A stretch of DNA of 49,976 bases from Ignavibacteria bacterium. Its GTDB lineage: Bacteria > Bacteroidota > Ignavibacteria > Tepidaquicellales > OLB5. The position numbers and the translations under genes are program-made. The DNA lies in NCBI GenBank assembly GCA_030835025.1, contig JAUQWS010000029.1, positions 1 to 49,976 of the forward strand, in the 5' to 3' direction. This document shows positions 27,892 through 38,465 of this stretch, piece by piece. The notes under the pieces were generated by a model. That model was not told where the DNA came from. It saw nothing but the letters and a program-made list of their open reading frames with translations, and ran no database searches. Every line of letters starts with the position of its first letter. Within the stretch, counting starts at the first letter, position 1.

Positions 27892-28512
27892 TCAATATTT
27901 TCTTCTGATCTCGACATCAATGAAGGGATTAGCGATACCGAGCATTATTCCGAACGAAAAATCCGTAATATCACTTTTTCCTTCAGTCAGCATGAAAGTG
28001 TGCCTGAGTTTTATGTGAGGATAAAATAACAATTTGTGATTTCTGATAGAGTATCCAAAAGTAAATTCCGGAAAAACGCCTTTACCCTTAAAATCAGTAA
28101 AATATCCGCCGCCCGCCGAAAACACACCGGTACCCTGAAGCATATGCGATGGCTTTATATCATCAGCAAGAAGAAAATCATATTTGTATGAAAGCCTGAG
28201 ATAATGCCTTACATTACCCCCAAGTATTAATGAATATTCGATCGCTGTACGGTGTTCACCCAGCTTGCCCCAGCCTACGGATATTTCTTTGGTAAAACCG
28301 GCGTATATTTTCTTTTCAGTATATTCAATAATGGGGTTCAGAAGGTATACAACGCTCAGCACTCCGATTGAGATCGGCAAGACCGAGCTTGTTGTACTGC
28401 TTTTCTTATAGGGGTTTTTGAGCTCTTTAAAAAATGACTGAGTGAATGTGCATATGCTGCATACAAGCAATAGTACTATAACTAAAACCGAATGCCTGTA
28501 CGTTTTTATCAT
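27892..28512 (-). CDS. Predicted outer-membrane barrel-like protein upstream of mlaE
   Basis: 206 residues. N-terminal signal peptide (to about residue 25, IVLLLVCSICTFTQS). The rest alternates amphipathic strands (HYLRLSYKYDFLL, FPEFTFGYSIRN, LLFYPHIKLRHTF, ITDFSFGIMLGIAN) and ends in ...IRRKY, an aromatic terminal residue like outer-membrane barrels. I recognise no named family. Located 61 bp upstream of mlaE on the same strand, so it could be the outer-membrane end of the lipid system; this is inference. Confidence 0.7.
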   Translation of the reverse strand: MIKTYRHSVLVIVLLLVCSICTFTQSFFKELKNPYKKSSTTSSVLPISIGVLSVVYLLNPIIEYTEKKIYAGFTKEISVGWGKLGEHRTAIEYSLILGGNVRHYLRLSYKYDFLLADDIKPSHMLQGTGVFSAGGGYFTDFKGKGVFPEFTFGYSIRNHKLLFYPHIKLRHTFMLTEGKSDITDFSFGIMLGIANPFIDVEIRRKY

Positions 28513-28593
28513 ATAGTTTAATTAAGATCTCTGAATAACTGAAGAAATGGTACATATCACATCAGGACCGGCAACTTAATTTAACCTGTTTGC

Positions 28594-30828
28594 TCAATCT
28601 TTCATTATCCCCGATATAGAATTATAATATGCATCAGCGGCAATATCAAGTTTGACATTTATCTCATTGCCAATTTTTACTGAATTTCCTCCAACGATAC
28701 CCAATTCCATGTAATCAAGCCTGAGTTTTTTTGTAATCTTCCTGATCTTTTCAGCTTCTGAAGGATCGTATGAGATGAGCACTCTGCTTTGGGACTCATT
28801 AAATAGAGCGAAATCCTTCCTTCCCTTGTACGTGATATTAACATTGCAGCCCTGCATTAAGGTTCTGTTTATTAAGCATGATTCTGCAATCGCAACCGCC
28901 AGCCCGCCGTCTGAAATATCGTGAGCTGAGTTCAAAAGTTTGCCCCTGGTGAGTTCCAGAAGAGCCAAGATCAGGTTTTTCTCACTTTCCAGGCCTATTT
29001 CGGGGGCATCTCCCGCTACCAAATTATGCATCAGTTTCAGATATTCGCTTCCGCCAATACCGTCATGAGCCGATGCATCACCTATAATTGCAATAATATC
29101 TCCATCATTTTTAAAGTAAGAGGTTGTAACGCTTTCAATATTCTCAATAAGTCCTACCATGCCTATTGTCGGAGTAGGGTAAACTGCGTAATCGGGTGAT
29201 TCATTGTAGAAACTCACATTGCCTCCTGTAACCGGAGTGTTGAGTGTTCTGCATGCATCACCGATGCCGCGAATAGCTTCCCGGAACTGGTGGTAAACTT
29301 CCGGCTTGTACGGATTGCCGAAATTCAGGCAGTTTGTAATTGCAAGCGGTTCAGCTCCGGTACAAGCAACGTTTCTGGCTGATTCACATACTGCAATCAC
29401 CGCGCCGCGGTAGGGATTCAAATACACATATCTTCCGTTGCAATCGGTCTTCATAGCAAGGGCTTTTGTTGTTCCTTTTATCCTTACAACCGAAGCATCA
29501 CCGCCCGGCATTACTATTGTATTCGTTCTGACTTGAGTATCATACTGCTCATAAACCCAGCTTTTGTTTGTAATGTTTGGAGATGAAAGAAGCCTAAGCA
29601 GTACTTCGTTCAGATCTTTTGCTTCCGGAAGCGAGTCCTGGTCAAACTTCCTGAGTTCTTTATAATACCCGGGTTCCTTTGATTCTCTCTTATAAACCGG
29701 AGCTTCACCGCCAAGCACAAGAGTTACCGCAGGGACTTCAGCAACGACACTTCCGTGATACGATACCTTTACATTCGGTCCTTCCGTTACTGTGCCTATC
29801 TGAACACAGTTAAGGTCCCACTTTTTGAAAATCTCAAATGCAGTATCTTCCTTGCCTTTCTGAATAACAACAAGCATCCTTTCCTGGGATTCAGAAAGCA
29901 TCAGTTCATATGCAGACATGTTTTCTTCCCTTGCAGGTACGAAATCGAGATTGATGTCCATTCCCATTCTGTCTTTGGCGCTCATTTCGCTTGTAGAGCA
30001 TGTTATGCCCGCCGCGCCCATATCCTGCATGCCAACAACTACACCGCTTTTGATAAGCTCCAGCGATGCTTCAAGCAATAGTTTTTCTGTGAACGGGTCA
30101 CCGACCTGTACCGAAGGACGCTTTGCCTCAGATGCCTCGGATATTTCTTCTGATGCGAACGTTGCACCATGAATTCCGTCACGTCCTGTAGATGAACCTA
30201 CTATAAATACCGGATTTCCGACTCCCGATGCAGTAGCCTTTGCGACTTCATCATGTTTTACAATACCAACTGCCATTGCATTTACTAAAGGATTATCCCT
30301 GTAGCTTTCATCAAAATATATTTCTCCTGCAACCGTCGGAACCCCGAAGCAATTGCCGTAATCACCAATTCCTTTCACCACGTTTTTGAAAAGGTATTTT
30401 GTGCGTTCGTTCCCGTTGGAAATTGAACCAAATCTCAGCGAATTCAGCGCAGCAATGGGCCTTGCACCCATGGTGAAGATATCACGCAAAATACCGCCTA
30501 CTCCCGTAGCGGCGCCCTGATACGGCTCAACAGCCGAAGGGTGGTTGTGTGACTCTATCTTAAATGCAACGGCGAGTCCGTCACCGATATCAACAAGTCC
30601 CGCGTTCTCTTCACCCGCTTTAACCAGCAACCTTCCGCCTGAGCGGGGGAGCTTCTTAATTTCAAGGATTGAGTTCTTGTATGAGCAGTGTTCGCTCCAC
30701 ATAACGGAATAAATTCCAAGCTCAGTATAGGTCGGTGTTCTGCCTAGGATACCCAGTATCCTGCCGTATTCTTCTTCTGTAAGTCCAAATGTCTTTGCTA
30801 GCGCTGCGTTTACTTCGGGTTCGTTCAT
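28594..30828 (-). CDS. purL: Phosphoribosylformylglycinamidine synthase subunit II
   Basis: Fourth step of purine synthesis: FGAR + ATP + glutamine-derived ammonia to FGAM. 744 residues, the small PurL form that needs PurQ and PurS, which are not in the window. Seen: [12 protein letters not shown] (catalytic His), the [29 protein letters not shown] block, [17 protein letters not shown] and the second-half [12 protein letters not shown] and [12 protein letters not shown] motifs. ATG at 30828, 24 bp after the CysZ-like gene. Confidence 0.96.
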   Translation of the reverse strand: MNEPEVNAALAKTFGLTEEEYGRILGILGRTPTYTELGIYSVMWSEHCSYKNSILEIKKLPRSGGRLLVKAGEENAGLVDIGDGLAVAFKIESHNHPSAVEPYQGAATGVGGILRDIFTMGARPIAALNSLRFGSISNGNERTKYLFKNVVKGIGDYGNCFGVPTVAGEIYFDESYRDNPLVNAMAVGIVKHDEVAKATASGVGNPVFIVGSSTGRDGIHGATFASEEISEASEAKRPSVQVGDPFTEKLLLEASLELIKSGVVVGMQDMGAAGITCSTSEMSAKDRMGMDINLDFVPAREENMSAYELMLSESQERMLVVIQKGKEDTAFEIFKKWDLNCVQIGTVTEGPNVKVSYHGSVVAEVPAVTLVLGGEAPVYKRESKEPGYYKELRKFDQDSLPEAKDLNEVLLRLLSSPNITNKSWVYEQYDTQVRTNTIVMPGGDASVVRIKGTTKALAMKTDCNGRYVYLNPYRGAVIAVCESARNVACTGAEPLAITNCLNFGNPYKPEVYHQFREAIRGIGDACRTLNTPVTGGNVSFYNESPDYAVYPTPTIGMVGLIENIESVTTSYFKNDGDIIAIIGDASAHDGIGGSEYLKLMHNLVAGDAPEIGLESEKNLILALLELTRGKLLNSAHDISDGGLAVAIAESCLINRTLMQGCNVNITYKGRKDFALFNESQSRVLISYDPSEAEKIRKITKKLRLDYMELGIVGGNSVKIGNEINVKLDIAADAYYNSISGIMKD

Positions 30829-30852
30829 GTTAATCTGTTTTCTCGGATATAA

Positions 30853-31623
30853 TTAAGTTTTACTCGTTTTTGTGAATTGACTGGATATTTGAAAGTACTC
30901 TCTTTCATAATACAAACTTGTGCCCGCAACAACCAGTATCGGTTTCATAAATACATTAATAATGGGCAGGAACATCAGCAAAAATGCCGTACAGCCGAAT
31001 CCGTAAGTGAGCATTCTGCCTGAGTTAGTCACTCTCAGTTTTTGCCTGAATTTCATCTTCTTCCTTGTCATCGGGTAATCAAGAAAGTCCAAAGCATTAT
31101 AATAGAACGAAAATATCGTACCGAGTACCGCAGAAAAAACATTCCCTATAAGCGGTACAAAGTTCAGCAGGAAGATGAAAAGTAATATCACAAGATAAAA
31201 TATCAGCTTCTGAAGCTCACCCATAATGCTTGTATATGCATCTTCCCAGAATCCCATTTTGTGCTGCATGCCGCCTGAGACGATCTCTTCAACTCGCTGG
31301 GATATCTCTTCATTAAAGGGAGCCGTAACCAGGTTTCCCAAAATTGTAAACAGCAGGTAACAAACAAAAAGAACAAGCAAAAATCCTATTATCAACAGTG
31401 CTATATGCAAAAACCTTAGCCAAAAACCTGCAGCCGGGTCAGTTACACCGAGCCAGCTTTCAAGCGAATCAGTAAGCCACCGGTATGTGAAAAAGAAAAC
31501 ACTCCCGTAAATAACCAGATTAATTATCATGGGAGTGATAGAATACTTTATCAGTACCGGGTGCGAGAAAAAGAAATTTATGCTCCTAAACGGGTAAGTA
31601 AAACCGAATAGAAAATCCTTCAT
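30853..31623 (-). CDS. CysZ/EI24-type integral membrane protein
   Basis: 256 residues with four to six hydrophobic helices (about 20-45, 70-100, 135-160, 195-225). The start FGFTYPFRSINFFFSHPVLIKYSITPMIINL and the PFNEEISQRVEEI and FLDYPMTRKKM motifs are characteristic of the EI24/CysZ (DUF540) family. CysZ in gamma-proteobacteria admits sulfate, but the family is wider and the substrate here is unknown. It starts one base after the metK stop and is clearly co-transcribed with it. Confidence 0.82.
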   Translation of the reverse strand: MKDFLFGFTYPFRSINFFFSHPVLIKYSITPMIINLVIYGSVFFFTYRWLTDSLESWLGVTDPAAGFWLRFLHIALLIIGFLLVLFVCYLLFTILGNLVTAPFNEEISQRVEEIVSGGMQHKMGFWEDAYTSIMGELQKLIFYLVILLFIFLLNFVPLIGNVFSAVLGTIFSFYYNALDFLDYPMTRKKMKFRQKLRVTNSGRMLTYGFGCTAFLLMFLPIINVFMKPILVVAGTSLYYEREYFQISSQFTKTSKT

Positions 31624-31624
31624 C

Positions 31625-32767
31625 TTACTTTATCTTTTTGAACAAGCTTACCAAATCAAGCTTCTCCCATGTGAAATCTTTATCGTTCCTTCCGAAATGA
31701 CCGTAGGCTGCAGTCTTCCTGTAAATCGGCTTTCTGAGATTCAGGCGTTCCATAATTCCTTTCGGAGTCAGGTTAACATTCTTCTTTATGAAAGCCGCTA
31801 TCTTCTTATCAGCAACCTTGCCTGTTCCGTTAGTATTAACATAGATCGATACCGGCTGTGCAACTCCTATCGCATATGATAGTTGTATCATACATTCCTT
31901 AGCCAGCTTTGCTGCAACAATGTTCTTTGCAAGATGCCTTGCTGCATAAGCTGCGCTTCTATCGACTTTGGAAGGGTCCTTCCCCGAAAATGCGCCGCCG
32001 CCGTGGGGAGCCTTTCCGCCGTATGTATCAACAATTATCTTCCTTCCTGTTAATCCTGTATCGCCGTGCGGTCCGCCTATTTCAAACCTGCCGGTCGGAT
32101 TAACATGGAATATCGTCTTCTTATCCAGGAGCCTTGCGGGAATAACCTTCTTTATCACGTTCTTGATAACATCAGCTTTTATCTTTGCCTGTGTTACACT
32201 TGGGTCATGCTGAGTTGAAATAACAACCGTATCAACCCTCATCGGTTTATTGTCATCGCTGTATTCAATTGTTACCTGTGATTTTGAGTCAGGCCTTAAA
32301 TACGGCATTAAGCGCGGACTTCTTTTCCTGATATCGGCAAGCTTTTTCACCAGCTTATGTGCATATACCAGAGCCATCGGCATGTATTCTGGAGTCTCGT
32401 TCGTAGCGTAACCGAACATCATACCCTGATCGCCTGCACCGCCTGTATCAACTCCCATTGCAATATCGGGTGACTGTTTGTTAATGGCGCTCATTACATT
32501 TATGGAATGAAAATCGAACCTGTAATCGCCTTTTGTGTATCCGATATCTTTTACTACGCCCCTCACAACTTTCTGAATATCTACATAATGCGTAGTAGTA
32601 ATTTCTCCGCCTACTAATACAAGACCCGTAGCGCAGAACGTTTCGCACGCAACGCGCGCATATTTATCGTGTTTAAGTATATCATCTAAAATAGCGTCCG
32701 AGATCTGGTCGCATACTTTATCCGGATGTCCTTCGCTGACTGACTCCGACGTGAAAAAATAAGACAT
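31625..32767 (-). CDS. metK: S-adenosylmethionine synthase
   Basis: Makes S-adenosylmethionine from methionine and ATP. 380 residues, usual length. Seen: [20 protein letters not shown] (ATP and metal site), [13 protein letters not shown], and [23 protein letters not shown]. It has one of the few clear Shine-Dalgarno sequences in the window (AGGAGA, 6 bp before ATG). No SAM riboswitch is seen in the 30 bp to the upstream gene. Confidence 0.97.
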   Translation of the reverse strand: MSYFFTSESVSEGHPDKVCDQISDAILDDILKHDKYARVACETFCATGLVLVGGEITTTHYVDIQKVVRGVVKDIGYTKGDYRFDFHSINVMSAINKQSPDIAMGVDTGGAGDQGMMFGYATNETPEYMPMALVYAHKLVKKLADIRKRSPRLMPYLRPDSKSQVTIEYSDDNKPMRVDTVVISTQHDPSVTQAKIKADVIKNVIKKVIPARLLDKKTIFHVNPTGRFEIGGPHGDTGLTGRKIIVDTYGGKAPHGGGAFSGKDPSKVDRSAAYAARHLAKNIVAAKLAKECMIQLSYAIGVAQPVSIYVNTNGTGKVADKKIAAFIKKNVNLTPKGIMERLNLRKPIYRKTAAYGHFGRNDKDFTWEKLDLVSLFKKIK

Positions 32768-32773
32768 TTTTTA

Positions 32774-32779
32774 TCTCCT
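32774..32779 (-). promoter_or_regulatory. Shine-Dalgarno of metK
   Basis: AGGAGA on the minus strand, 6 bp before the ATG at 32767. Noteworthy because most genes here have none. Confidence 0.65.
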
Positions 32780-32797
32780 GAGTATGTTTTTAGTTTA

Positions 32798-34798
32798 TTA
32801 CTTACTTGATTCCAATACTAATTCCGCAAAATCCTTCACTTTTATTTCTTCGGCTCTTCCTTTTTCCTTAACACCGTCTGTCAGCATTGTCATGCAGAAC
32901 GGGCACGCTGTCGAGATTATATCAGGCTTCAATTCCAGTGCTTCTTCAGTACGCTCAATATTCACTTTTTTCCCAATTTTCTCTTCCATCCACATCCTTC
33001 CGCCGCCTGCGCCGCAGCATAAACCGCGGTCTTTGCTTCTTTTCATTTCCGGCATTTCGCCCGTATTGACTTTTTTCAAAAGGTCACGGGGCTCATCGTA
33101 AATATCGTTATATCTCCCAAGATAACATGAATCATGATAGGTTATCTTCTTATCAATCTTCTTTGTTTCGTCAATCTGTATTTTGTTCTCTGTTACCAGT
33201 TCGTTTATGAATTCTGAATGATGCACAACTTCGTAATCTCCGCCGAATTCCTTATACTCATTGCCTATTGTCTGCAGGCAGTGGGGACAGCTTACTAATA
33301 TTTTTTTGAACTTATACTTCTTCATCGTCTCAATGTTCTCTTTTATCATTGTTTGGGCAAGGAATTCATTCCCCAGCCTGCGGGCGGAATCACCATTGCA
33401 TTTTTCTTCTGTACCAAGTACCGCATAATTCACTTTGGCTTTATCAAGCAAACCTGCTACAGAGCGTGACACGTTTTGATACCGTGCATCAAACGAACCG
33501 GCGCAGCCTACCCAGTACAAAACATCAAATTCCTGCTTTTCTGCGGCAACCGGAACAGGATTGCTTAAGCCTTCAGCCCATTTGAGCCGCTCTGACTGCG
33601 GGTAAGCCCATGGCGCACCGTTATTTTCCATGTTCCCGAATACTGTCATCAGTTCTTCGGGGAAACGCGATTCGCTTTGCACAAGGAAGCGCCGCATATC
33701 AACTATCGGGTTTACATGCTCAATATTAACAGGGCATTCATTAACACAAGCCATACAGCTTGTGCATGCCCAAAGCTCTGCATCTGTTATGTAATGCTCG
33801 GATACCAGTTTTTTGCTTTCAACTTCTGCGGAAACTTCTTTCTTATTCACAAGCAGGGGAGCCTTCTCGGAAGTCCTTTCCCTGATATCCATTATTATCT
33901 TTCTGGGAGAGAGCGGCTTGCCCGTAAGGTTTGCCGGGCAAACGGAAGTACATCTCCCGCACTCCGTACACGCGTAACCGTCAAACATCTCTTTCCATGT
34001 GAGCTGCTCTATATCACCCGCTCCAAGGAAAACATTTTCCTTTTCAAAATCGATCTCTTCTGTATCCAGCGTCTGCGGCCCGAGCTTCGATAAATAAACA
34101 TTCGGCAGCGATGTTACAATGTGGAAATGTTTTGAATATGGCAGATAATTCATGAACGTCAAAATGATAACGATATGTCCCCACCAGAATAAATTGTAAA
34201 GAACTCCTGCATTTGAACCTGCAAACAGATCCGAAAGCTGTGAAGCAATAAAGTGTGCCCTGTAATATTCTGAATGTTCGGGATGCATCGCAGATTTCAA
34301 CGCATTCACTCCGAACATTGTTATCATCACACCCATTATCATCATCAGGATAAATGTTGCATCGGCATTTGTAGAGCCGTCGCCCTGAAGTCTCTTAGGC
34401 CTGAGAATATATCTTCTGAACAAAGCGTAGATAACGCTGAGTATTACAAGTGCACCGAAGAGGTCCTGAGAAAAAAAGAACACTTTCGAAAAAGATCCCA
34501 AAAATGTAAGCGAAAAACCTGAATAAAATCCCTGTATAAATGCTTCAAGCACTGCAGTTATCAGTATAAGGAAGCCCCAGAAAATAAATGCATGCATTAA
34601 ACCGGCAGCAGGTTCACGGAGTATCTTACTTTGCCCGATACCTATGCCAAGTACTCTCATTATCCTCGTTCCTGCGTTCTGGAAACGGTTTTCACTTCTG
34701 CCGAGCATTAAATATGAGCGGATCCGGAGAAGATTGTATGCAAATAGAGATAGTGCGGCGAGAAAGAGTATTAAAAATACAATATTTTGTAAATGCAT
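32798..34798 (-). CDS. Membrane-bound HdrD-like (Fe-S) oxidoreductase
   Basis: 666 residues. An N-terminal NarI-like membrane part with about five helices (5-25, 65-90, 108-130, 145-168, 200-220) leads to two 4Fe-4S motifs: Cys277/280/283/287P and Cys345/348/351/355P. Next come two CCG domains as in heterodisulfide reductase subunit D: GCAGSFDARYQN, SCPHC, YHDSCYLGRYND, GLCCGAGGGRMWME and ACPFC. Related proteins pass electrons between flavoproteins or a quinone pool and a thiol or ETF partner. The membrane half suggests b-type heme and quinone contact. ATG at 34798. A TAnnTTTG (34810-34803) ends 4 bp before the ATG, with TTT, not TTG, 20 bp upstream. Confidence 0.9.
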   Translation of the reverse strand: MHLQNIVFLILFLAALSLFAYNLLRIRSYLMLGRSENRFQNAGTRIMRVLGIGIGQSKILREPAAGLMHAFIFWGFLILITAVLEAFIQGFYSGFSLTFLGSFSKVFFFSQDLFGALVILSVIYALFRRYILRPKRLQGDGSTNADATFILMMIMGVMITMFGVNALKSAMHPEHSEYYRAHFIASQLSDLFAGSNAGVLYNLFWWGHIVIILTFMNYLPYSKHFHIVTSLPNVYLSKLGPQTLDTEEIDFEKENVFLGAGDIEQLTWKEMFDGYACTECGRCTSVCPANLTGKPLSPRKIIMDIRERTSEKAPLLVNKKEVSAEVESKKLVSEHYITDAELWACTSCMACVNECPVNIEHVNPIVDMRRFLVQSESRFPEELMTVFGNMENNGAPWAYPQSERLKWAEGLSNPVPVAAEKQEFDVLYWVGCAGSFDARYQNVSRSVAGLLDKAKVNYAVLGTEEKCNGDSARRLGNEFLAQTMIKENIETMKKYKFKKILVSCPHCLQTIGNEYKEFGGDYEVVHHSEFINELVTENKIQIDETKKIDKKITYHDSCYLGRYNDIYDEPRDLLKKVNTGEMPEMKRSKDRGLCCGAGGGRMWMEEKIGKKVNIERTEEALELKPDIISTACPFCMTMLTDGVKEKGRAEEIKVKDFAELVLESSK

Positions 34799-35063
34799 AT
34801 TGCAAAACTATTGAAAAATGAGCAAAATATAAAGGCTAATGTTGGTTATTTCCACTTAACTAAAGCTACTAATCAAAATTCAGGCAAACGTGTTTAAATG
34901 AATATTTGTATTGGAAAACCTACATTTTCAGCTTATTTTTAGGCTGTTGAATTAGACACATTTTGCCCGTCGGATTATCAGAGATACGATGCTGAATAAT
35001 AAGCAGCTATTATCTTAAAGAGCAGGTCACCTTCTTCCTTTATCCAATTTAATTATTATTGAA
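34799..35063. other. Intergenic region between divergent Fe-S oxidoreductase and barrel gene
   Basis: 265 bp without a convincing gene. It should hold both divergent promoters; a TAGTTTTG lies directly before the oxidoreductase ATG, and only a poor TATTATTG (35054-35061) precedes the barrel gene. Confidence 0.5.
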
Positions 35064-35882
35064 ATGAAAAAACTTGATTACATTTCAGCCCTGCTGATAT
35101 TGTTACCGGTTGTGTTTTCATCAAATATGCTCTTTTCGCAGCAGGCGGATAATAACACATATATGGTTGTACTTGGTGTGCCCAAATATGTGATTCAGAT
35201 CAACGGGTATTATGATAAATCAATACTCGAGCTTTCGGGAACGTACAATTCCGATTTTCATTCCGAGCTTGTTACAAGGGGTGAGACCTTTGGAGCGCAT
35301 TACGGATTCGGAGGCGGACTGGTTTCCAAATTGTCACTTGATGAAAGGTCAAATTTCTGGTTCACGCAAAGCCTTTCATATCACAGGGTTCAGAGCTATT
35401 TCCTCGAGGATAAATCAGGGAACATGGATCAGGGAAGGGCAGGATTTAACTGCATTACAGGCGGATTGGGAGTAGAATATAACTTCACACCCAACTATTC
35501 CGTAAAGATATTTGCCGGTGCAGAACTCAACGCAAGTTCAATAAGCGGAAATATGGAGATATGGTTCCCGAGCGGAAGAGACTCGTATATTGAAAACTAC
35601 AAAGTTCTCAGCAGCTTCAGGATGGGTTACGGACTGGTTGGAGGCGGTACATATATGATCGGCAAAAAAGTCGGGATAAATCTTTTCTTCAAGTTAAGCA
35701 ATCTAAATGCATTTGTCAGATATTCCGAAGGCAAAAGTGAAGATAAGGAATTCCGCCTTCGCGACGGTAGCTCCGGTGATGCACTCCTCTTTTCAGGAAA
35801 TAAGAGCTTCTCTTTCTATTCCATCGGAACAGGTGTATCGTTCTATTTCGGAATAAGCGAAAAAAGATACAGGCTTAGATAA
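35064..35882 (+). CDS. Outer-membrane beta-barrel paralog A
   Basis: 272 residues. Signal peptide (to about residue 26, VFSSNMLFSQ). One of five paralogs in the window; shared elements are an N-terminal PKYVIQINGYYDKSILELSG strand, a GFGGGLVSKL strand, TGGLGVEYNFTP, a conserved SFRMGYG, a GINLFFKLS strand, and the end GVSFYFGISEKRYRLR. Pattern and length fit an 8-12-strand barrel. Closest to paralog D (41079-41903), sharing LELSGxYNxD, RFTQSL/WFTQSL, and FGI.EKRY.L. It stands alone on the plus strand on the other side of lon. Function unknown. Confidence 0.8.
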   Translation: MKKLDYISALLILLPVVFSSNMLFSQQADNNTYMVVLGVPKYVIQINGYYDKSILELSGTYNSDFHSELVTRGETFGAHYGFGGGLVSKLSLDERSNFWFTQSLSYHRVQSYFLEDKSGNMDQGRAGFNCITGGLGVEYNFTPNYSVKIFAGAELNASSISGNMEIWFPSGRDSYIENYKVLSSFRMGYGLVGGGTYMIGKKVGINLFFKLSNLNAFVRYSEGKSEDKEFRLRDGSSGDALLFSGNKSFSFYSIGTGVSFYFGISEKRYRLR

Positions 35883-35997
35883 CATACAGACTGGGTAACA
35901 TTCAGAAACAGATAACATTCGCTCCCGAGTTTCTTCCGGTTTTATTACTTTGCCGGACTTTTGTGTGACAAAACGCTGAATTGAATGTACTGAAATT

Positions 35998-38457
35998 ATG
36001 AGCTATTTTTACCTTTATATGGATGAAATCACCGAAAAAACAGGTAAAACAGAAGAAATTCTGCAGAATAAACAGGATTTGCCAACCAACTTGCCAATTG
36101 TGCCCTTAAGGGATATTGTAATATTTCCCTATATGATGTATCCGATACTTGCCGGAAGAGAATCAACGATCAGCGCAATAAATTTCTCACTGGAAAAAGA
36201 GAAATACGTAATGCTTGTCACGCAGAAAGATTCACGCGTTGAAGATCCAAGCCCCGAGAATCTTTATACTTTCGGGACTGTTGCGAAGATTCTGCAGGTA
36301 ATCAAGCTCCCGAATAATCTTATCAAAGTGCTTGTTGACGGAATTACTCAGGCTAAAGTAATTGAGTTCAAACAGAATGTATTTATTGAAGCCGATATTG
36401 AATACATTTTCCCGAAGATCGAAGAAAATACAGAGCTTAAAGCAGTCATCCGACAGGCAACCAAACTGTTCACGGATTATGTGCAAAACAACAGGGGAGT
36501 GGCACAGGAATCACTTATGGCCTATGAAAACATTAAGGAGCCCGATAGAAAACTCTACTACATAGCATCAACTATTCTTGTATCAATTCAAAGGAAGCAG
36601 AAATTGCTTGAGCTTAACACCCTGCTTGAGCAGTATTACGAGCTTATTAATATCCTGAGTTCAGAAATTGAGATATTTAAAGTTGAAAAAGATATTGAGA
36701 CCAAGATAAACCAAAGCATGCAGAAGAACCAGCGAAGGTTTATTGTACAGGAACAGATAAGGATCCTGCAGGATGAATTAAACGATGAAGATGAAACCGA
36801 CCCCGATTTTGTGAAGCTGAAAGATGCGATAAAGAAATCAAAGATGCCGAAGGATGTTAAGGAAAAAGCAATGGAGGAATTTCAGAAGCTGAAGAAAATT
36901 CCCCAGATGTCTCCCGAGGCAACTGTTTCGCGGAACTTCCTTGACTGGATGGTTGGTGTTCCGTGGAATGAATTCACAAAAGATAACCTTGATATTGTTC
37001 ACGCAAAAGAGATCCTTGATGAAGACCACTTCGGGCTTGAAAAACCAAAGGAAAGGATTCTTGAGCATATTGCAATACTGAATAACCTTGAAAGCAAGAA
37101 CAAAGGTAAAAAAGTAAAAACAGACCTTAAGGCAAGAGCTCAGATATTGTGTCTTGTGGGTCCCCCGGGAGTTGGCAAAACATCGCTTGGCAAATCAATT
37201 GCGCGCGCGCTGAACCGTAAGTTTGTCAGGATATCGCTTGGCGGAGTGCGGGATGAAGCCGAAATTCGCGGGCACAGGCGCACATATATCGGCTCAATGC
37301 CGGGCAAGATAATTCAATCAATGCGCAAGGCAGGCACAAGCAATCCCGTGATACTTATGGATGAAATTGATAAGATGGGAATGGATTTCCGCGGCGACCC
37401 CGCAAGCGCGCTGTTAGAAGCTCTTGACCCTGAGCAGAACAATACATTCAATGATCATTACTTGGATGTTGATTACGACCTTTCGAAGGTGCTCTTTATA
37501 ACAACGGCTAATGTTCAGTACCAGATACCGCTTCCGCTGCAGGACAGGATGGAAATTATCCAGATGCCGGGATACCTTGAGCATGAAAAGCTTGAAATTG
37601 CAAAACGCCATATTATCCCGAAGCTGTTAATTGAACACGGGCTATCCGAAGGTGAAGCTGAAATTCCGGAATTAGCACTGAAGAAGATAATCAATGAATA
37701 CACCCGCGAAGCAGGCGTAAGAAACCTTGAGCGCGAGATTGCATCGCTGATGCGCAAGATCACTAAAGAACATGTGCTCAGCAAGATAAAATCTAACGGG
37801 GTGAAGTCTAAGAAAAGTGATGCGATGAAGGTAACTCCCGCGCTTGTAGAAAAATACCTCGGCGTCCCAAAGTTCAAAGAGAAGCAGGCGGATAAGGAAG
37901 ATAAAGTTGGCACGGCTGTTGGTCTGGCGTGGACCTCTATGGGAGGCGATATACTGGATATAGAAGTTAGCGTTATGCCCGGAAAAGAAAAGCTTACTCT
38001 CACCGGTCAGCTTGGAGACGTGATGAAAGAATCAGCGCTTGCGGGATTCTCGTTTATCCGCTCAAACGCAAAGAAGTTCGGTCTGGCAAATAACTTCTTC
38101 AATAATAAGGAAATACATATCCATATTCCCGAAGGCGGCATACCTAAAGACGGGCCCTCGGCGGGGATAACAATGGCAATCGCTATGATATCAGCGCTTT
38201 CAGGCAATCCAACGCGCAGCGATGTTGCGATGACAGGCGAGATAACCTTAAGAGGCGAAATACTGCCAATTGGGGGACTCAACGAAAAGCTGCTTGCAGC
38301 CCAGCGCAGCGGAATAAAGAAAGTCCTGATACCAAAGGAAAATGAAAAAGACTTGAAGGAAATCCCTGATAAGATAAAAAAAGGTCTGGAGTTAGTGACA
38401 GTAGAAAAATTAGACGACGCAGTGAAACATATCTTTAAGAAGAAGTTTAGGAAATAA
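35998..38457 (+). CDS. lon: ATP-dependent protease La (Lon)
   Basis: 819 residues, cytosolic AAA+ serine protease that removes damaged and regulatory proteins. Seen: N-terminal Lon domain (LPIVPLRDIVIFPYM), helical region, Walker A GPPGVGKT, Walker B VILMDEIDKMG, sensor FITTAN, and the protease domain with the catalytic motif IPEGGIPKDGPSAGITMA (Ser in PSAG) and the Lys in GGLNEKLLAA. A second ATG at 36019 (MDEITEKTG) is an equally good start, since the first seven residues (MSYFYLY) are unlike known Lon. No CIRCE or other heat-shock operator is seen. It is followed by a cluster of hairpins. Confidence 0.97.
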   Translation: MSYFYLYMDEITEKTGKTEEILQNKQDLPTNLPIVPLRDIVIFPYMMYPILAGRESTISAINFSLEKEKYVMLVTQKDSRVEDPSPENLYTFGTVAKILQVIKLPNNLIKVLVDGITQAKVIEFKQNVFIEADIEYIFPKIEENTELKAVIRQATKLFTDYVQNNRGVAQESLMAYENIKEPDRKLYYIASTILVSIQRKQKLLELNTLLEQYYELINILSSEIEIFKVEKDIETKINQSMQKNQRRFIVQEQIRILQDELNDEDETDPDFVKLKDAIKKSKMPKDVKEKAMEEFQKLKKIPQMSPEATVSRNFLDWMVGVPWNEFTKDNLDIVHAKEILDEDHFGLEKPKERILEHIAILNNLESKNKGKKVKTDLKARAQILCLVGPPGVGKTSLGKSIARALNRKFVRISLGGVRDEAEIRGHRRTYIGSMPGKIIQSMRKAGTSNPVILMDEIDKMGMDFRGDPASALLEALDPEQNNTFNDHYLDVDYDLSKVLFITTANVQYQIPLPLQDRMEIIQMPGYLEHEKLEIAKRHIIPKLLIEHGLSEGEAEIPELALKKIINEYTREAGVRNLEREIASLMRKITKEHVLSKIKSNGVKSKKSDAMKVTPALVEKYLGVPKFKEKQADKEDKVGTAVGLAWTSMGGDILDIEVSVMPGKEKLTLTGQLGDVMKESALAGFSFIRSNAKKFGLANNFFNNKEIHIHIPEGGIPKDGPSAGITMAIAMISALSGNPTRSDVAMTGEITLRGEILPIGGLNEKLLAAQRSGIKKVLIPKENEKDLKEIPDKIKKGLELVTVEKLDDAVKHIFKKKFRK

Positions 38458-38465
38458 AATTTCAT

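Noticed and set aside
32768-32797. SAM riboswitch before metK
   Set aside because: The gap is only 30 bp and shows just a ribosome site.
37515-38465. Two long Ser/Ile-rich antisense frames in lon (162 and 152 codons)
   Set aside because: Mirror of the codon pattern of lon; no signal, domain or promoter of their own.
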